A stretch of 64,000 nt of DNA. Origin: Agromyces terreus. GTDB taxonomy: Bacteria > Actinomycetota > Actinomycetes > Actinomycetales > Microbacteriaceae. The DNA is taken from contig NZ_WBIS01000001.1 in the NCBI RefSeq assembly GCF_009749465.1, positions 682,001-746,000 of the forward strand, written 5' to 3'. The translations under genes were made by a program, and so were the position numbers. Numbering within the stretch: the first letter of the stretch is position 1; each line of letters opens with the position of its first letter. The notes beneath the pieces are model-generated. The model was not told the origin of the DNA. It worked only from the letters and a program-made list of their open reading frames with translations, and ran no database searches. Of this stretch, positions 45,046-54,432 are shown one piece after another.

Positions 45046-45065
45046 GCCCGCGCTCGCGCGCGGGC
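45046..45065 (+). other. Hairpin between yajC and secD
   Basis: GCCCGCGC pairs with GCGCGGGC around a TCGC loop, 19 nt after the yajC stop and 22 nt before secD. It could adjust read-through or shield the secD start; a full terminator is unlikely because secD has no other promoter in view. Confidence 0.4.
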
Positions 45066-45087
45066 TCCTGCAGAGAAAGCAGAACCC

Positions 45088-46821
45088 GTGGCTGCACCCT
45101 CCAAGCGGTCGTCGCGCCCGACGTCCGTCCGTAAGGCATGGCGCTCGCTGACCTGGCTCGGCGTGATCATCGTCGGCCTGTTCGCCATCAACGCCGCCGG
45201 CGTCATCTGGGGCGGCGGCTCATGGACGCCGAAGCTCGCCCTCGACCTCGAAGGCGGAACCCAGATCATCCTCGAGCCGCAGCTCGAGAGCGGTCAGACC
45301 GCGACACAGGAGCAGCTGGACCAGGCCGTCTCCATCATCAGGCAGCGCGTCGACGCGTCGGGTGTGGCTGAGCCCGAGATCAACACCGAGGGCACGAACG
45401 TCGTCGTTCGCATCCCCGGCGAACTCGACGATCAGACCCGTGCGCGCATCGAGCAGTCCTCGAAGCTCGAGCTGCGCGCGGTGCTCCTGAGCGACGCCGC
45501 CGCGACGTCCTCGGTGAGCCCGAGCGACGATCCGACGGCGACCGAGCCCGCCGAGGAGCTCTCGTCGACGCCCACGGCCGAGCCCACCGACGGCAGCGAC
45601 CCGTCCTGGATCACTCCGGCACTCCAAGACGAGTACGACACCTTCGACTGCTCGACGCTCAACGACGCGGCGACGAACGTCGCGCCCGCCGACGAGCCGC
45701 TGGTCACCTGTGATCGCACCGGCACGGTGAAGTACCTCTTGGGCCCGGTCGAGGCCAGCGGCGAGAACATCGTCGACGCGACCAACGGCACCGTCACGAC
45801 CTCGACGGGCGCGAGCACCGGCACCTGGGCCGTGAACATCCAGTTCGACGACGAGGGCACGAAGGACTTCGCCTCCGTCAGCACGCGCCTGTACGGCATG
45901 TCCGGGCAGACCCCGCGCGATCAGTTCGCGTTCGTCCTCGACGGCCAGGTGCTCACGGCGCCGTCGATGAACGGGGCCATCACCGACGGCCGGCCGCAGA
46001 TCACCGGTGACTTCACGCAGGAATCGTCGAAGGCCCTGGCCGACCAGCTCAAGTTCGGCGCACTGCCGCTGAGCTTCAGCGTGCAGTCCTCCGAGACGAT
46101 CTCGCCGACCCTCGGCACATCTCAGCTGCAGGCCGGTCTGCTCGCGGGCCTCATCGGTCTCGTGCTCGTCGTGATCTACACGATCTTCCAGTACCGGGCC
46201 CTCGCCTCGGTCACGATCGCATCGCTCGTGATCGCCGGCATCATCACGTACCTGATGATCACGATCCTCTCGTGGCGCGAGGGCTACCGCCTGTCGCTCG
46301 CCGGAATCGCGGGTCTGATCGTCGCGATCGGCTTCACGGCGGACTCGTTCATCGTGTACTTCGAACGTGTGCGTGACGAGCTCCGCGACGGGAGGCCGCT
46401 GGTCGGCGCCGTCGAAGCGGGGTGGAAGCGCGCGTTCCGCACCGTGCTCGCCTCGAAGGGCGTCAACCTGCTCGCCGCCGTCGTGCTCTTCGTCCTCGCG
46501 GTCGGCAGCGTCAAGGGCTTCGCGTACACGCTCGGTCTGACGACGATCATCGACGTGCTCGTCGTGATCCTCTTCACGCACCCGATGCTCCAGCTTCTGG
46601 CGCAGACGAGATTCTTCTCGAGCGGCAACCCGTGGTCCGGTCTCGACCCGACCGCGTTGGGCGCCGTGTACCGCGGGCGAGCGGAGTTCCGCAAGCCGGT
46701 CGCCGTGCCGGCAGGCAAGGTCGCGTCGAGCTCGAAGGAAGCACAGCGTCGACAGACCATCGCCGAACGCAAGGCGAACGCCGGCGTCGGTACCGGTTCG
46801 AGTGAAGGCAAGGAGTCCTGA
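45088..46821 (+). CDS. secD: Protein translocase subunit SecD
   Basis: This 577-residue protein uses the proton gradient to pull exported proteins across the membrane together with SecF. It has an N-terminal membrane segment (about 20-42), a large outside domain with the SecD motif LALDLEGGTQIIL and an inserted Ser/Thr/Glu-rich stretch (about 140-180), then five membrane segments from about residue 345 with GLIVAIGFTADSFIVYFERVR-type motifs. The GTG at 45088 follows GAGAAAGCAG. Its stop codon TGA shares its last base with the secF ATG (TGATG). Confidence 0.95.
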   Translation: MAAPSKRSSRPTSVRKAWRSLTWLGVIIVGLFAINAAGVIWGGGSWTPKLALDLEGGTQIILEPQLESGQTATQEQLDQAVSIIRQRVDASGVAEPEINTEGTNVVVRIPGELDDQTRARIEQSSKLELRAVLLSDAAATSSVSPSDDPTATEPAEELSSTPTAEPTDGSDPSWITPALQDEYDTFDCSTLNDAATNVAPADEPLVTCDRTGTVKYLLGPVEASGENIVDATNGTVTTSTGASTGTWAVNIQFDDEGTKDFASVSTRLYGMSGQTPRDQFAFVLDGQVLTAPSMNGAITDGRPQITGDFTQESSKALADQLKFGALPLSFSVQSSETISPTLGTSQLQAGLLAGLIGLVLVVIYTIFQYRALASVTIASLVIAGIITYLMITILSWREGYRLSLAGIAGLIVAIGFTADSFIVYFERVRDELRDGRPLVGAVEAGWKRAFRTVLASKGVNLLAAVVLFVLAVGSVKGFAYTLGLTTIIDVLVVILFTHPMLQLLAQTRFFSSGNPWSGLDPTALGAVYRGRAEFRKPVAVPAGKVASSSKEAQRRQTIAERKANAGVGTGSSEGKES

Positions 46822-47837
46822 TGGCGAGCCGTCTGACCACGTTCGGCAACGACCTCTACACGGGCAAGCGCTCGTTCAACTTCGTCGGCGGCCGCAAGAT
46901 GTGGTACATCATCGCGGCGGCGCTGGTCATCCTCGCCATCCTGATCCCCGCGGTACGCGGCGTGAACTTCAGCATCGAGTTCCGCGGCGGCTCGCAGTTC
47001 CAGATCGCGGATGTCGCCGACCCCGATCCCGCAACCGGTCATGACGCCGTCGCCGAGGTCGTTCCCGATGCGACGGTGACCGTGGCCGTCGTCGGCGGCG
47101 ACGGCATCCGGGTCCAGACCGATCAGCTCTCCCAGGCGGATTCGCTCGCGGTCAGCAAGTCGCTCGCGGCCGCCTACGATGTGCCCCAGTCAGAGGTCAC
47201 CTCGTCCTTTATCGGACCCAGCTGGGGTGCCGACGTCACCAGGCAGGCGCTCCTCGGACTCGGTGCGTTCCTGCTGTTGGCGGGCATCATCATGGCGATC
47301 TACTTCCGCACCTGGAAGATGTCGCTCGCCGCCATCCTGTCGCTGATGGTCGACCTGATCCTGACGGTCGGCATCTACGCATCCGTCGGGTTCGAGGTGA
47401 GCCCCGCTGCGACGATCGGAATCCTGACGATCCTCAGCTACTCGCTCTACGACACGGTCGTGGTGTTCGACAAGATCCGCGAGAACACCGCGCAGGACGG
47501 CAGCGAATCGCGCCGCACGTTCGCCGAGTCGGTGAACCTCGCCGTCAACCAGACGCTGGTGCGCTCGATCAACACGAGCGTGGTGGCGGCCCTGCCGGTC
47601 GCCTCGATCCTCTTCATCGGAGCCGGCGCGCTCGGTGCCGACACGCTCCGCGACATCTCGCTCGCGCTGCTCATCGGCATCCTCGTCGGAACATGGTCGA
47701 CCGTGTTCCTCGCGGCACCGATGTACTCGCAGCTGCGAGAGGGCGAGCCGACGATCCGTCGGCACGACCAGAAGGTGCTCAAGGAGCGTGAGCTGGCTGC
47801 CGCCTCCGCGATCGCGGAGGCTCAGCCCACCGCATGA
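46821..47837 (+). CDS. secF: Protein translocase subunit SecF
   Basis: This 338-residue partner of SecD has six membrane segments, an outside domain after the first (FSIEFRGGSQFQI motif near residue 55) and the conserved ILSYSLYDTVVVFDKIREN in the fourth to fifth segment region. It is coupled to secD by a one-base overlap. The last codons form a 20-bp palindrome (47802-47821) that could make a hairpin in the message. Confidence 0.96.
   Translation: MASRLTTFGNDLYTGKRSFNFVGGRKMWYIIAAALVILAILIPAVRGVNFSIEFRGGSQFQIADVADPDPATGHDAVAEVVPDATVTVAVVGGDGIRVQTDQLSQADSLAVSKSLAAAYDVPQSEVTSSFIGPSWGADVTRQALLGLGAFLLLAGIIMAIYFRTWKMSLAAILSLMVDLILTVGIYASVGFEVSPAATIGILTILSYSLYDTVVVFDKIRENTAQDGSESRRTFAESVNLAVNQTLVRSINTSVVAALPVASILFIGAGALGADTLRDISLALLIGILVGTWSTVFLAAPMYSQLREGEPTIRRHDQKVLKERELAAASAIAEAQPTA
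47802..47821 (+). other. 20-bp palindrome at the end of secF
   Basis: GCCTCCGCGATCGCGGAGGC is fully self-complementary and lies in the last codons of secF, before the rel gene. As RNA it gives a stem of eight or nine pairs. It may dampen read-through into rel; no T run follows. Confidence 0.35.
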
Positions 47838-47882
47838 TGTCCGCCCACGGCGAGATCGGCAGCGGCGGTGTCTCGGAGCGAC

Positions 47883-47888
47883 GATAAT
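47883..47888 (+). promoter_or_regulatory. Putative -10 element of rel
   Basis: GATAAT differs from TATAAT by one base and lies 21 bases before the rel ATG, ahead of the ribosome site GGAGGTG. Confidence 0.4.
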
Positions 47889-47908
47889 TGAGTTCCGGAG
47901 GTGGGCGC

Positions 47909-50164
47909 ATGACTGAAGCTGGGGCGAACTCGACGGCGTCGCTGCGCCGTCTCGTGCCGCGGATCTTCTCGAAAGCTCAGCCGTCCGGGGCGATCGACAC
48001 GTTGCTCCGCACCGTGCGGATGCACCATCCGAAGGCCGATCTCTCGGTCGTCGAGCGCGCCTACACCGTCGCCGATCGAGCCCATGAAGGGCAGAAGCGC
48101 AAGAGCGGCGAACCGTACATCACGCATCCGGTGGCCGTCGCCCAGATCCTCGCCGACCTCGGCATCGGGTCCAAGACGGTCGCCGCCGCGTTGCTCCACG
48201 ACACCGTCGAAGACACGGCGTACACGCTCGACCAGGTGCGTGCGGACTTCGGCGATGAGATCGCGATGCTCGTCGACGGCGTCACGAAGCTCGACAAGGT
48301 CAAGTACGGCGACTCGACGCAGGCCGAAACGGTCCGGAAGATGATCGTCGCGATGTCCAAGGACATCCGCGTGCTCATCATCAAACTCGCCGATCGCCTG
48401 CACAACGCTCGTACCTGGGGATTCGTCCCCGCGGCGTCGGCGACGCGCAAGGCGACCGAGACGCTCGAGATCTACGCGCCGCTCGCCCACCGCCTGGGTA
48501 TCCAGACGATCAAGTGGGAGCTCGAAGACCTCTCCTTCGCGGTGCTCTACCCGAAGCTGTACGCCGAGATCGAGAGCCTCGTGCGCCAGCGCACGCCGCA
48601 GCGCGAGCAGTTCGTGCAGCAGGTCATCGATCTCGTCAACGACGACCTGAAGACCGCGCGTATCCGCGGCAAGGTCATGGGGCGCCCCAAGCAGTACTAC
48701 TCGATCTACCAGAAGATGATCGTGCGGGGCCGCGATTTCGATGAGATCTACGACCTCGTCGGCATCCGGGTCCTCGTCAATTCGGTGCGAGACTGCTATG
48801 CGGTGCTCGGTTCCATCCACGCCAGATGGACGCCGCTGCCCGGCCGGTTCAAGGACTACATCGCAACGCCGAAGTTCAACCTGTACCAGTCGCTGCACAC
48901 CACCGTGATCGGCCCGAAGGGCCGTGCCGTCGAGATCCAGATCCGGACGCACGACATGCACCAGCGAGCCGAGTACGGCGTCGCCGCGCACTGGAAGTAC
49001 AAGGAGCGCATGGCCAGCGGTCGCACGACCGACGACGGCCCCAACACCCAGGACACCGATATGGCCTGGCTCGCGCACATCTCCGACTGGCAGGCGGAGA
49101 CGGCCGACCCGGGGGAGTTCCTCGACTCGCTCCGCTTCGAGATCGGTGCCAAGGAGGTGTACGTCTTCACGCCGAAGGGACGTGTGATCGGACTGCCGTC
49201 CGGCGCCACACCGGTCGACTTCGCCTACGCCGTGCACACCGAGGTCGGTCACCGCACGATGGGCGCGAAGGTCAACGGCCGACTCGTGCCGCTCGAGAGC
49301 GAGCTTTCCAGCGGCGACGTGGTCGAGGTGTTCACGTCGAAGAACCCGGATTCCGGACCCAGCCAGGACTGGCTCGGATTCGTCAAGAGCCCGAGGGCAC
49401 GCAACAAGATCCGCCAGTGGTTCACGAAGGAACGGCGCGACGAGGCCATCGAGCAGGGTCGTGATGCCATCGCGCGCGCGATGCGGAAGCAGAACCTCCC
49501 GCTGCAGAAGCTGATGAACCAGGACTCCTTCGCCGAGGTCGCTGCGCAGTTGCGGTACGACGACGTCTCCGCCCTCTATGCGGCGGTCGGCGAAGGACAC
49601 GTCTCCACGCAGTCGGTGCTGGAGAAGGTCGTTGCCCTCGTGCGCGACGTCGACGAGGGCGACGAGCCCGACCTTCCGATCCCGGTGCGCGCTCGTGCGA
49701 TCGCCCGGCATTCCGATTCGGGCGTGCTCGTTCGAGGGGCCCCCGACATCCTCGTGAAGCTGGCGCGGTGCTGCACCCCGGTTCCGGGCGACGCGATCGT
49801 CGGGTTCGTCACTCGGGGCGCCGGCGTCTCGGTGCACCAGGCGACCTGCCACAACGTGCAGTCGTTGCTCCGCGAACCGGAGCGCATGATCGACGTCGAG
49901 TGGGCCCCGAGCTCGAAGAGCATCTTCCTCGTGCACATCCAGATCGAGGCGCTCGACCGTGCGGGGTTGCTGTCCGACGTGACCCGGGTGCTTTCAGAGC
50001 ACCACGTGAACATCCTCTCGGCGAACGTGTCGACCTCGAACGATCGGCTCGCCATCAGCCGGTTCGTGTTCGAGATGGGCGACACCACCCATCTGGACCG
50101 CGTGCTGAACGCCGTGCGCCGCATCGACGCCGTCTACGACGTCTACCGCGTCAGCGACGGCTGA
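47909..50164 (+). CDS. rel: Bifunctional (p)ppGpp synthetase/hydrolase Rel
   Basis: This 751-residue long RSH enzyme makes and degrades the stringent alarmone. In order there are the HD hydrolase domain (HDTVED at about 97-102), the synthetase domain (from about 273, RGRDFDEIYDLVGIRV with the G-loop YQSLHTTV), a TGS domain (about 415-475), a helical region, a zinc-finger-like segment with CCTPVPGD, and the ACT domain (from about 672). Both active sites appear intact. The ATG at 47909 has GGAGGTG. In many actinobacteria apt lies between secF and rel; here it does not. The 3' end overlaps the convergent gene by 171 bp. Confidence 0.97.
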   Translation: MTEAGANSTASLRRLVPRIFSKAQPSGAIDTLLRTVRMHHPKADLSVVERAYTVADRAHEGQKRKSGEPYITHPVAVAQILADLGIGSKTVAAALLHDTVEDTAYTLDQVRADFGDEIAMLVDGVTKLDKVKYGDSTQAETVRKMIVAMSKDIRVLIIKLADRLHNARTWGFVPAASATRKATETLEIYAPLAHRLGIQTIKWELEDLSFAVLYPKLYAEIESLVRQRTPQREQFVQQVIDLVNDDLKTARIRGKVMGRPKQYYSIYQKMIVRGRDFDEIYDLVGIRVLVNSVRDCYAVLGSIHARWTPLPGRFKDYIATPKFNLYQSLHTTVIGPKGRAVEIQIRTHDMHQRAEYGVAAHWKYKERMASGRTTDDGPNTQDTDMAWLAHISDWQAETADPGEFLDSLRFEIGAKEVYVFTPKGRVIGLPSGATPVDFAYAVHTEVGHRTMGAKVNGRLVPLESELSSGDVVEVFTSKNPDSGPSQDWLGFVKSPRARNKIRQWFTKERRDEAIEQGRDAIARAMRKQNLPLQKLMNQDSFAEVAAQLRYDDVSALYAAVGEGHVSTQSVLEKVVALVRDVDEGDEPDLPIPVRARAIARHSDSGVLVRGAPDILVKLARCCTPVPGDAIVGFVTRGAGVSVHQATCHNVQSLLREPERMIDVEWAPSSKSIFLVHIQIEALDRAGLLSDVTRVLSEHHVNILSANVSTSNDRLAISRFVFEMGDTTHLDRVLNAVRRIDAVYDVYRVSDG

Positions 50165-50695
50165 GCGCAGACGCCGCAGGGCCAGAGCCCTGTGCGGGAT
50201 ACGACGTGCGACGTCGAGGCGATCGTGCAGGCTCGGCGCGAGATCCGCCCTCTGCGTGAGCATGTGCGCGACGATCTTCACGGCGTGCGCGTCGTCGATC
50301 GACGCGTCGCGCAGCAGGTCGTAGGCGGTGCGCACGGCGTTCGTGCATCGGACTCCGCCGATGAGCTCGATCTCGTTCCCTGCGATTCGCACTTCGCGGA
50401 ACTCGAACGTCGCGCTCGCGTCGATGGCGACGCGAGCGTCGATCGGAACGCAGAACTGCGCCCGCCGCGGGGGCGCCAGAACCGCGCCGTGCACCCAAGC
50501 GGCGGACATCCGCTCGACGACGAGGTCACTCGGCGCGCCCGATGCGATCACCTGCGCGCGAAGGGCGGGAAGATCGGGCTCGTCGATCGGCACCCAAGCA
50601 TCAGCGACCCGATGCAGATCGCCGTCGAGTCGAGCGGCGCAGAGTTCGGCGATGGAGAGGTCGTCGGTTCCGAGTGCCAACGGGAGCCTGGTCAT
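49994..50695 (-). CDS. AbiEi-antitoxin-like hypothetical protein overlapping rel
   Basis: This 233-residue protein resembles the AbiEi-like proteins of actinobacteria, which act as antitoxins or DNA-binding regulators in type IV systems. The recognisable part is residues 45-175: a beta-rich stretch with the invariant VRCTNAVRTAYDLLRD and two flanking arginines. No toxin (AbiEii, nucleotidyltransferase) is adjacent. The last 57 codons are antisense to the end of rel and look like read-through from a lost stop near 50165, so the functional protein may end there. I rate the family call as moderate. Confidence 0.6.
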   Translation of the reverse strand: MTRLPLALGTDDLSIAELCAARLDGDLHRVADAWVPIDEPDLPALRAQVIASGAPSDLVVERMSAAWVHGAVLAPPRRAQFCVPIDARVAIDASATFEFREVRIAGNEIELIGGVRCTNAVRTAYDLLRDASIDDAHAVKIVAHMLTQRADLAPSLHDRLDVARRIPHRALALRRLRSAVADAVDVVDGVDAAHGVQHAVQMGGVAHLEHEPADGEPIVRGRHVRREDVHVVL

Positions 50696-50772
50696 GTTCC
50701 CATGATGACGGCTCGACGCCGTTCAGGCGGATCGGCGCCGGATCTGTGGAGAATCCGATCCAATCGCCGAGA

Positions 50773-52005
50773 TCAACCGCCGACGGCCTTCAACCAGGCG
50801 CGTCGTGCCTCGAGGGCATCACGCGCCTCGGCCGCCGCGCGGGCATCGTTCGCCGCCTCGGCGTCGGCGAGCTCGGCCTCGAGCTTGGCGATCGCATCGT
50901 GGAGCTGCCCGAGCATTCCCTCGGACCGCGCCTTCTTCTCTGGGTCCTCGCGCTGCCAGCGCTCGTCCTCGAGCGACCGCACGTGGTTCTCGACCTTGCG
51001 GAGCCGGTCCTCGACGGGGCGAACCTGATCGCGCGGAACACGGCCGATGTCGTCCCACTCGCGCTGGATCTTGCTGAGCGCTGCTCGAGCCGCCTTCGGG
51101 TCGTTCTCGGTGAGGAGCTTGTCGGCGTTCTCGAGCAGTGCGAGCTTCGCCGTGAGGTTCTCGCGGTACTCCTCGTCGTCGCGCGCATCGATCTCGGCCT
51201 TCGCGTGGAAGAGCACGTCGCCGGCCGCCTTGAACTTGGCCCAGAGCGCATCGTCGAGCTTCTTGCCGGCACGACCGGCCTGCTTCCAGTCGTCGAGGAG
51301 CGCTCGGTAGTCGCCGATGGCGTCGGCGCCGCGAGGGGCGAGGGCCTCCGCTCGTTCGATGAGCTGCTGCTTGCGGGAACGCACGTCGCGGTGGGCAGCG
51401 TCGAGCTCGGCGAAGAACGCCTTGCGGTGCGTCTCGATCGTCGACCGTGCCGTACGGAACCGCTTCCAGAGCTCGTTCGCATCGTTCTTGGGCAGGCGCG
51501 GACCGTCCTGCTGGTGCCGCTGCCAGCTCGAGAACAGTGCATCGAGCTCGGCCGTGGCCTGCTTCCACTGCGTCTTCGCGGGGTCTTGAGCGGCGAGCGC
51601 CTCGGCCTGCTCGACGATCTTGGTGCGCTCGGCGAGCGCCTCGGCCAGCGCGGCCTTAGCTTCGGCCTGCTGCTGCTCGGTGAGCTCCTTGGTCGTGCCG
51701 GAGAGCGCTTCGAGGCGACGGGCGAGCGAGTCGAGGTCGCCGACGGCGTGCGCCCCGGCGACCGACGCCGTGAGCGAGGTCACCGCCTTGGAGATGTCTG
51801 CCGCGGGTGCTCCGCGACGCGCGCGCTGTTCGAGGAGGGTGACCTGACCGGCGAGATCGGCGTACTTGCGCTCGAAGTAGGCCAGCGCTTCTTCAGGAGT
51901 GGCGTCGGGGTACTGCCCGACCTCACGCTCACCGTCGTTCGTGCGAACGAAGACGGTGCCCGTCTCGTCGACGCGGCCCCACGGCTGTTGTGTTGAATCG
52001 GTCAC
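50773..52005 (-). CDS. DUF349 domain protein
   Basis: This 410-residue, highly charged helical protein has several DUF349 repeats, each with the W-x-F/D pattern (for example ELWKRFRTARSTIETHRKAFFAEL, split over about 24 residues near 165, and DALWAKFKAAGDVLFHAKAEI near 240). The C-terminal 100 residues are a coiled coil with many Glu and Arg. An N-terminal 60 residues include a small beta domain (GTVFVRTNDGEREVGQYPD). DUF349 proteins are soluble and of unknown role. The GTG at 52005 follows AGGGTGAGG. The rel-neighbour position is conserved in actinobacteria. Confidence 0.88.
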   Translation of the reverse strand: MTDSTQQPWGRVDETGTVFVRTNDGEREVGQYPDATPEEALAYFERKYADLAGQVTLLEQRARRGAPAADISKAVTSLTASVAGAHAVGDLDSLARRLEALSGTTKELTEQQQAEAKAALAEALAERTKIVEQAEALAAQDPAKTQWKQATAELDALFSSWQRHQQDGPRLPKNDANELWKRFRTARSTIETHRKAFFAELDAAHRDVRSRKQQLIERAEALAPRGADAIGDYRALLDDWKQAGRAGKKLDDALWAKFKAAGDVLFHAKAEIDARDDEEYRENLTAKLALLENADKLLTENDPKAARAALSKIQREWDDIGRVPRDQVRPVEDRLRKVENHVRSLEDERWQREDPEKKARSEGMLGQLHDAIAKLEAELADAEAANDARAAAEARDALEARRAWLKAVGG

Positions 52006-52094
52006 GGCCTCACCCTGTCGTGCTCGGAATCCGCCCGAAGGCGGCATTGACGGTTCCAACCCTATTGCACCGCCGGGCGACGGCGCGGTCGTGA

Positions 52095-52886
52095 TCACTC
52101 CACGCTGAACGAGGTGATGGCGACGGGGACCGCGGGAGTTCCATCGGTCCCGCCGTCGACGACGCCCGCCTCGACGACCCCGGCCTGCAGTTCTTCGAGG
52201 CCGCTCGTGACCCGGCCGATCACCGAGTACCCGCCGACGCCGTCCTCGGAGGGGAGCGTGGTGTCCTGATACACGATGAAGAACTGGCTGCCCTGGCTGT
52301 AGCCGTTGCCGCCCTGGCGGGCCATCGCGATCGTGCCGGCAGGGTAGACGCCGTCGGCCGGGTCGTTCTCGACCGGTCCGTAGCTGTACCCGGGGCCGCC
52401 GGTGCCGTCGCCGCTCGGGTCGCCGCACTGGAGCACGTAGATGCCCTCGGTCGTGAGCCGGTGGCAGTTCCCGCCGTCGTAGAACCCGGACTGGATCAGG
52501 CTGATCTCGCTCGACACCGCCTGGGGCGCGGCCGCCCCGTCGAGCTCGATGCCGAGCAGGATGTCGTTCAGGGTCAACGTGCCGGTCCAGGTGCGGCCCT
52601 CGGCGATGTCGGATGACGGCACGTCACCGGTGTTCTGGCCGGCTGCGTCGGTGGGCGGCGCGGTCGTGGCCTCTGGGCTCGCGACCGGCTCGACCGAACC
52701 GGGCCCGCCGTTGAAGTAGAAGAGCTGCGCCGCGGTGGCGAGGGCGAGCACGACCACGAGCGCGATCACGGCGATGAGGTTGTCGCGCGACCTGCGGCGT
52801 TGCTTGCCGGCGTGCACCTCCTGCCGCGCACGGTAGGTGCGCAGCCGCGCTCGTTCCTCGCGGGCCTGACGGTCGTTCGATACCAC
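52095..52886 (-). CDS. Membrane-anchored cyclophilin-type peptidyl-prolyl isomerase
   Basis: This 263-residue protein has a basic cytoplasmic start, one membrane anchor (residues 37-56), a Pro/Thr/Ala-rich linker and an extracytoplasmic cyclophilin domain from about 95. The signature [23 protein letters not shown], with the core GSQFFI, is present; the usual W that binds cyclosporin is not obvious. It would isomerise Xaa-Pro bonds in exported proteins. The GTG start at 52886 follows AGAAGGAG. A related gene sits beside rel and DUF349 in many actinobacteria. Confidence 0.9.
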   Translation of the reverse strand: MVSNDRQAREERARLRTYRARQEVHAGKQRRRSRDNLIAVIALVVVLALATAAQLFYFNGGPGSVEPVASPEATTAPPTDAAGQNTGDVPSSDIAEGRTWTGTLTLNDILLGIELDGAAAPQAVSSEISLIQSGFYDGGNCHRLTTEGIYVLQCGDPSGDGTGGPGYSYGPVENDPADGVYPAGTIAMARQGGNGYSQGSQFFIVYQDTTLPSEDGVGGYSVIGRVTSGLEELQAGVVEAGVVDGGTDGTPAVPVAITSFSVE

Positions 52887-53009
52887 GCATGCTCCTTCTC
52901 GCCGGACTCCTGCGAGCAGACTCTACGCAAGCGCGCGATTCGGCACCAATCGCCCCGCCGCTCGTCCGGTGCGGCGGGGCACGCCGGCCTCGGTGTCGGC
53001 TGCCGAGGC

Positions 53010-53015
53010 TACGCT
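53010..53015 (+). promoter_or_regulatory. -10 element for leaderless rarA transcript
   Basis: TACGCT lies seven bases before the rarA ATG with no ribosome site between, again matching the leaderless layout. Confidence 0.45.
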
Positions 53016-53022
53016 GGTTCGC

Positions 53023-54432
53023 ATGGTGAACACGGCGCAGGGCCTGCGTGCCGGCGCGACTCCGCTCGCGGTGCGCATGCGTCCCACGAGCCTCGACGAG
53101 GTCGCCGGGCAACGCCATCTGCTGACGCCGGGCTCGCCGCTCGTCGCGCTCGCCGGCGACCGCACCGGGGAGTCCGGGTCGGTCTCCGTGATCCTGTGGG
53201 GGCCGCCGGGAACGGGCAAGACGACGCTCGCGCAGGCGATCGCACGCTCATCCGGGCGCAAGTTCGTCGAGCTCTCTGCGGTCTCGGCAGGTGTTCGCGA
53301 CGTCCGTCAGGTCATGGAGGAGGCCCGGTCGAGCCGTGACCTCTACGGCGTCTCCACGGTGCTGTTCCTCGACGAGATCCACCGTTTCACCAAGGCGCAG
53401 CAGGACGCGCTGCTCCCGGGGGTCGAGAACGGCTGGGTCATTCTGGTCGCCGCGACCACCGAGAACCCGTCGTTCTCCGTCATCTCGCCGCTCCTCTCGC
53501 GGTCGCTCCTGCTGACGCTCGAGCTCCTCTCCGACGACGACCTCTCGCTCCTCGTCGATCGTGCCGTGACCGACGCCCGGGGGCTCGGCGACGCCGTCGT
53601 CCTCGAGCCCGAGGCCCGCGCTTCGATCGTGCGTCTGGCCTCCGGGGACGCCAGACGGGCGCTGACGGCGCTCGAGGCGGCATCGGTCGCGGCGTTCGGG
53701 GCTTCGGCCGCGGGCGGAGCCGTCGACGTGGGAGACGACGCCGGGGAGAGCGTCGAAGACGAGCCCGAGGCGGATGCCGCCGAGCCGGCGAAGCCCGTCA
53801 TCACGGCCGAGCTCGTCGCGCTCGCCGTCGACCGCGCGCTGCTCCGGTACGACCGCAACGGCGACGAGCACTACGACGTCATCAGCGCGTTCATCAAGTC
53901 GGTCCGGGGGAGCGACGTCGATGCCGCGCTGCACTACCTCGCGCGCATGATCGAGGCCGGCGAGGATCCGCGATTCATCGCACGGCGCATCATCGTGCTC
54001 GCTTCGGAGGACATCGGGCTCGCTGATCCCACGGCGTTGGGCGTCGCCGTCGCGGCGGCGGACGCGGTGCAGTTCATCGGCATGCCCGAGGGGCGGATTC
54101 CGCTCGCCCAGGCGGTCGTGCATCTTGCGACCGCACCGAAGTCGAACGCGGCCTATCTCGGCATCGACAAGGCGATCGCCGACGTGCGTGCCGGCAAGGC
54201 GGGCCGGGTGCCGAAGCATCTGCGCGACGCGCACTACCCCGGAGCGAAGCGGCTCGGGCACGGCAAGGGCTACGTCTACCCCCACGACGATGCGATCGGC
54301 GTCGTCGCCCAGGAGTACCTGCCCGAATCGCTGCGCGGAGCTGTCTACTACGAGCCGACGGAGCACGGCAACGAGCGCGAGGTGGGTGCGAGGCTCTCGA
54401 AGCTGCGCCGCATCGTCCGGGGCGGTCGATGA
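53023..54432 (+). CDS. rarA: Replication-associated recombination protein RarA (MgsA)
   Basis: This 469-residue AAA+ ATPase acts at stalled replication forks. Walker A is GPPGTGKT (residues 60-67), Walker B is in LFLDEIHRF, and sensor 1 follows in [10 protein letters not shown] linker of about 35 acidic and Ala-rich residues (about 225-260) precedes the C-terminal helical tetramerisation domain with [28 protein letters not shown]. The ATG at 53023 is preceded by a -10 at seven bases. The stop codon overlaps an ATG of a possible 41-residue reading frame (54429-54554). Confidence 0.96.
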   Translation: MVNTAQGLRAGATPLAVRMRPTSLDEVAGQRHLLTPGSPLVALAGDRTGESGSVSVILWGPPGTGKTTLAQAIARSSGRKFVELSAVSAGVRDVRQVMEEARSSRDLYGVSTVLFLDEIHRFTKAQQDALLPGVENGWVILVAATTENPSFSVISPLLSRSLLLTLELLSDDDLSLLVDRAVTDARGLGDAVVLEPEARASIVRLASGDARRALTALEAASVAAFGASAAGGAVDVGDDAGESVEDEPEADAAEPAKPVITAELVALAVDRALLRYDRNGDEHYDVISAFIKSVRGSDVDAALHYLARMIEAGEDPRFIARRIIVLASEDIGLADPTALGVAVAAADAVQFIGMPEGRIPLAQAVVHLATAPKSNAAYLGIDKAIADVRAGKAGRVPKHLRDAHYPGAKRLGHGKGYVYPHDDAIGVVAQEYLPESLRGAVYYEPTEHGNEREVGARLSKLRRIVRGGR

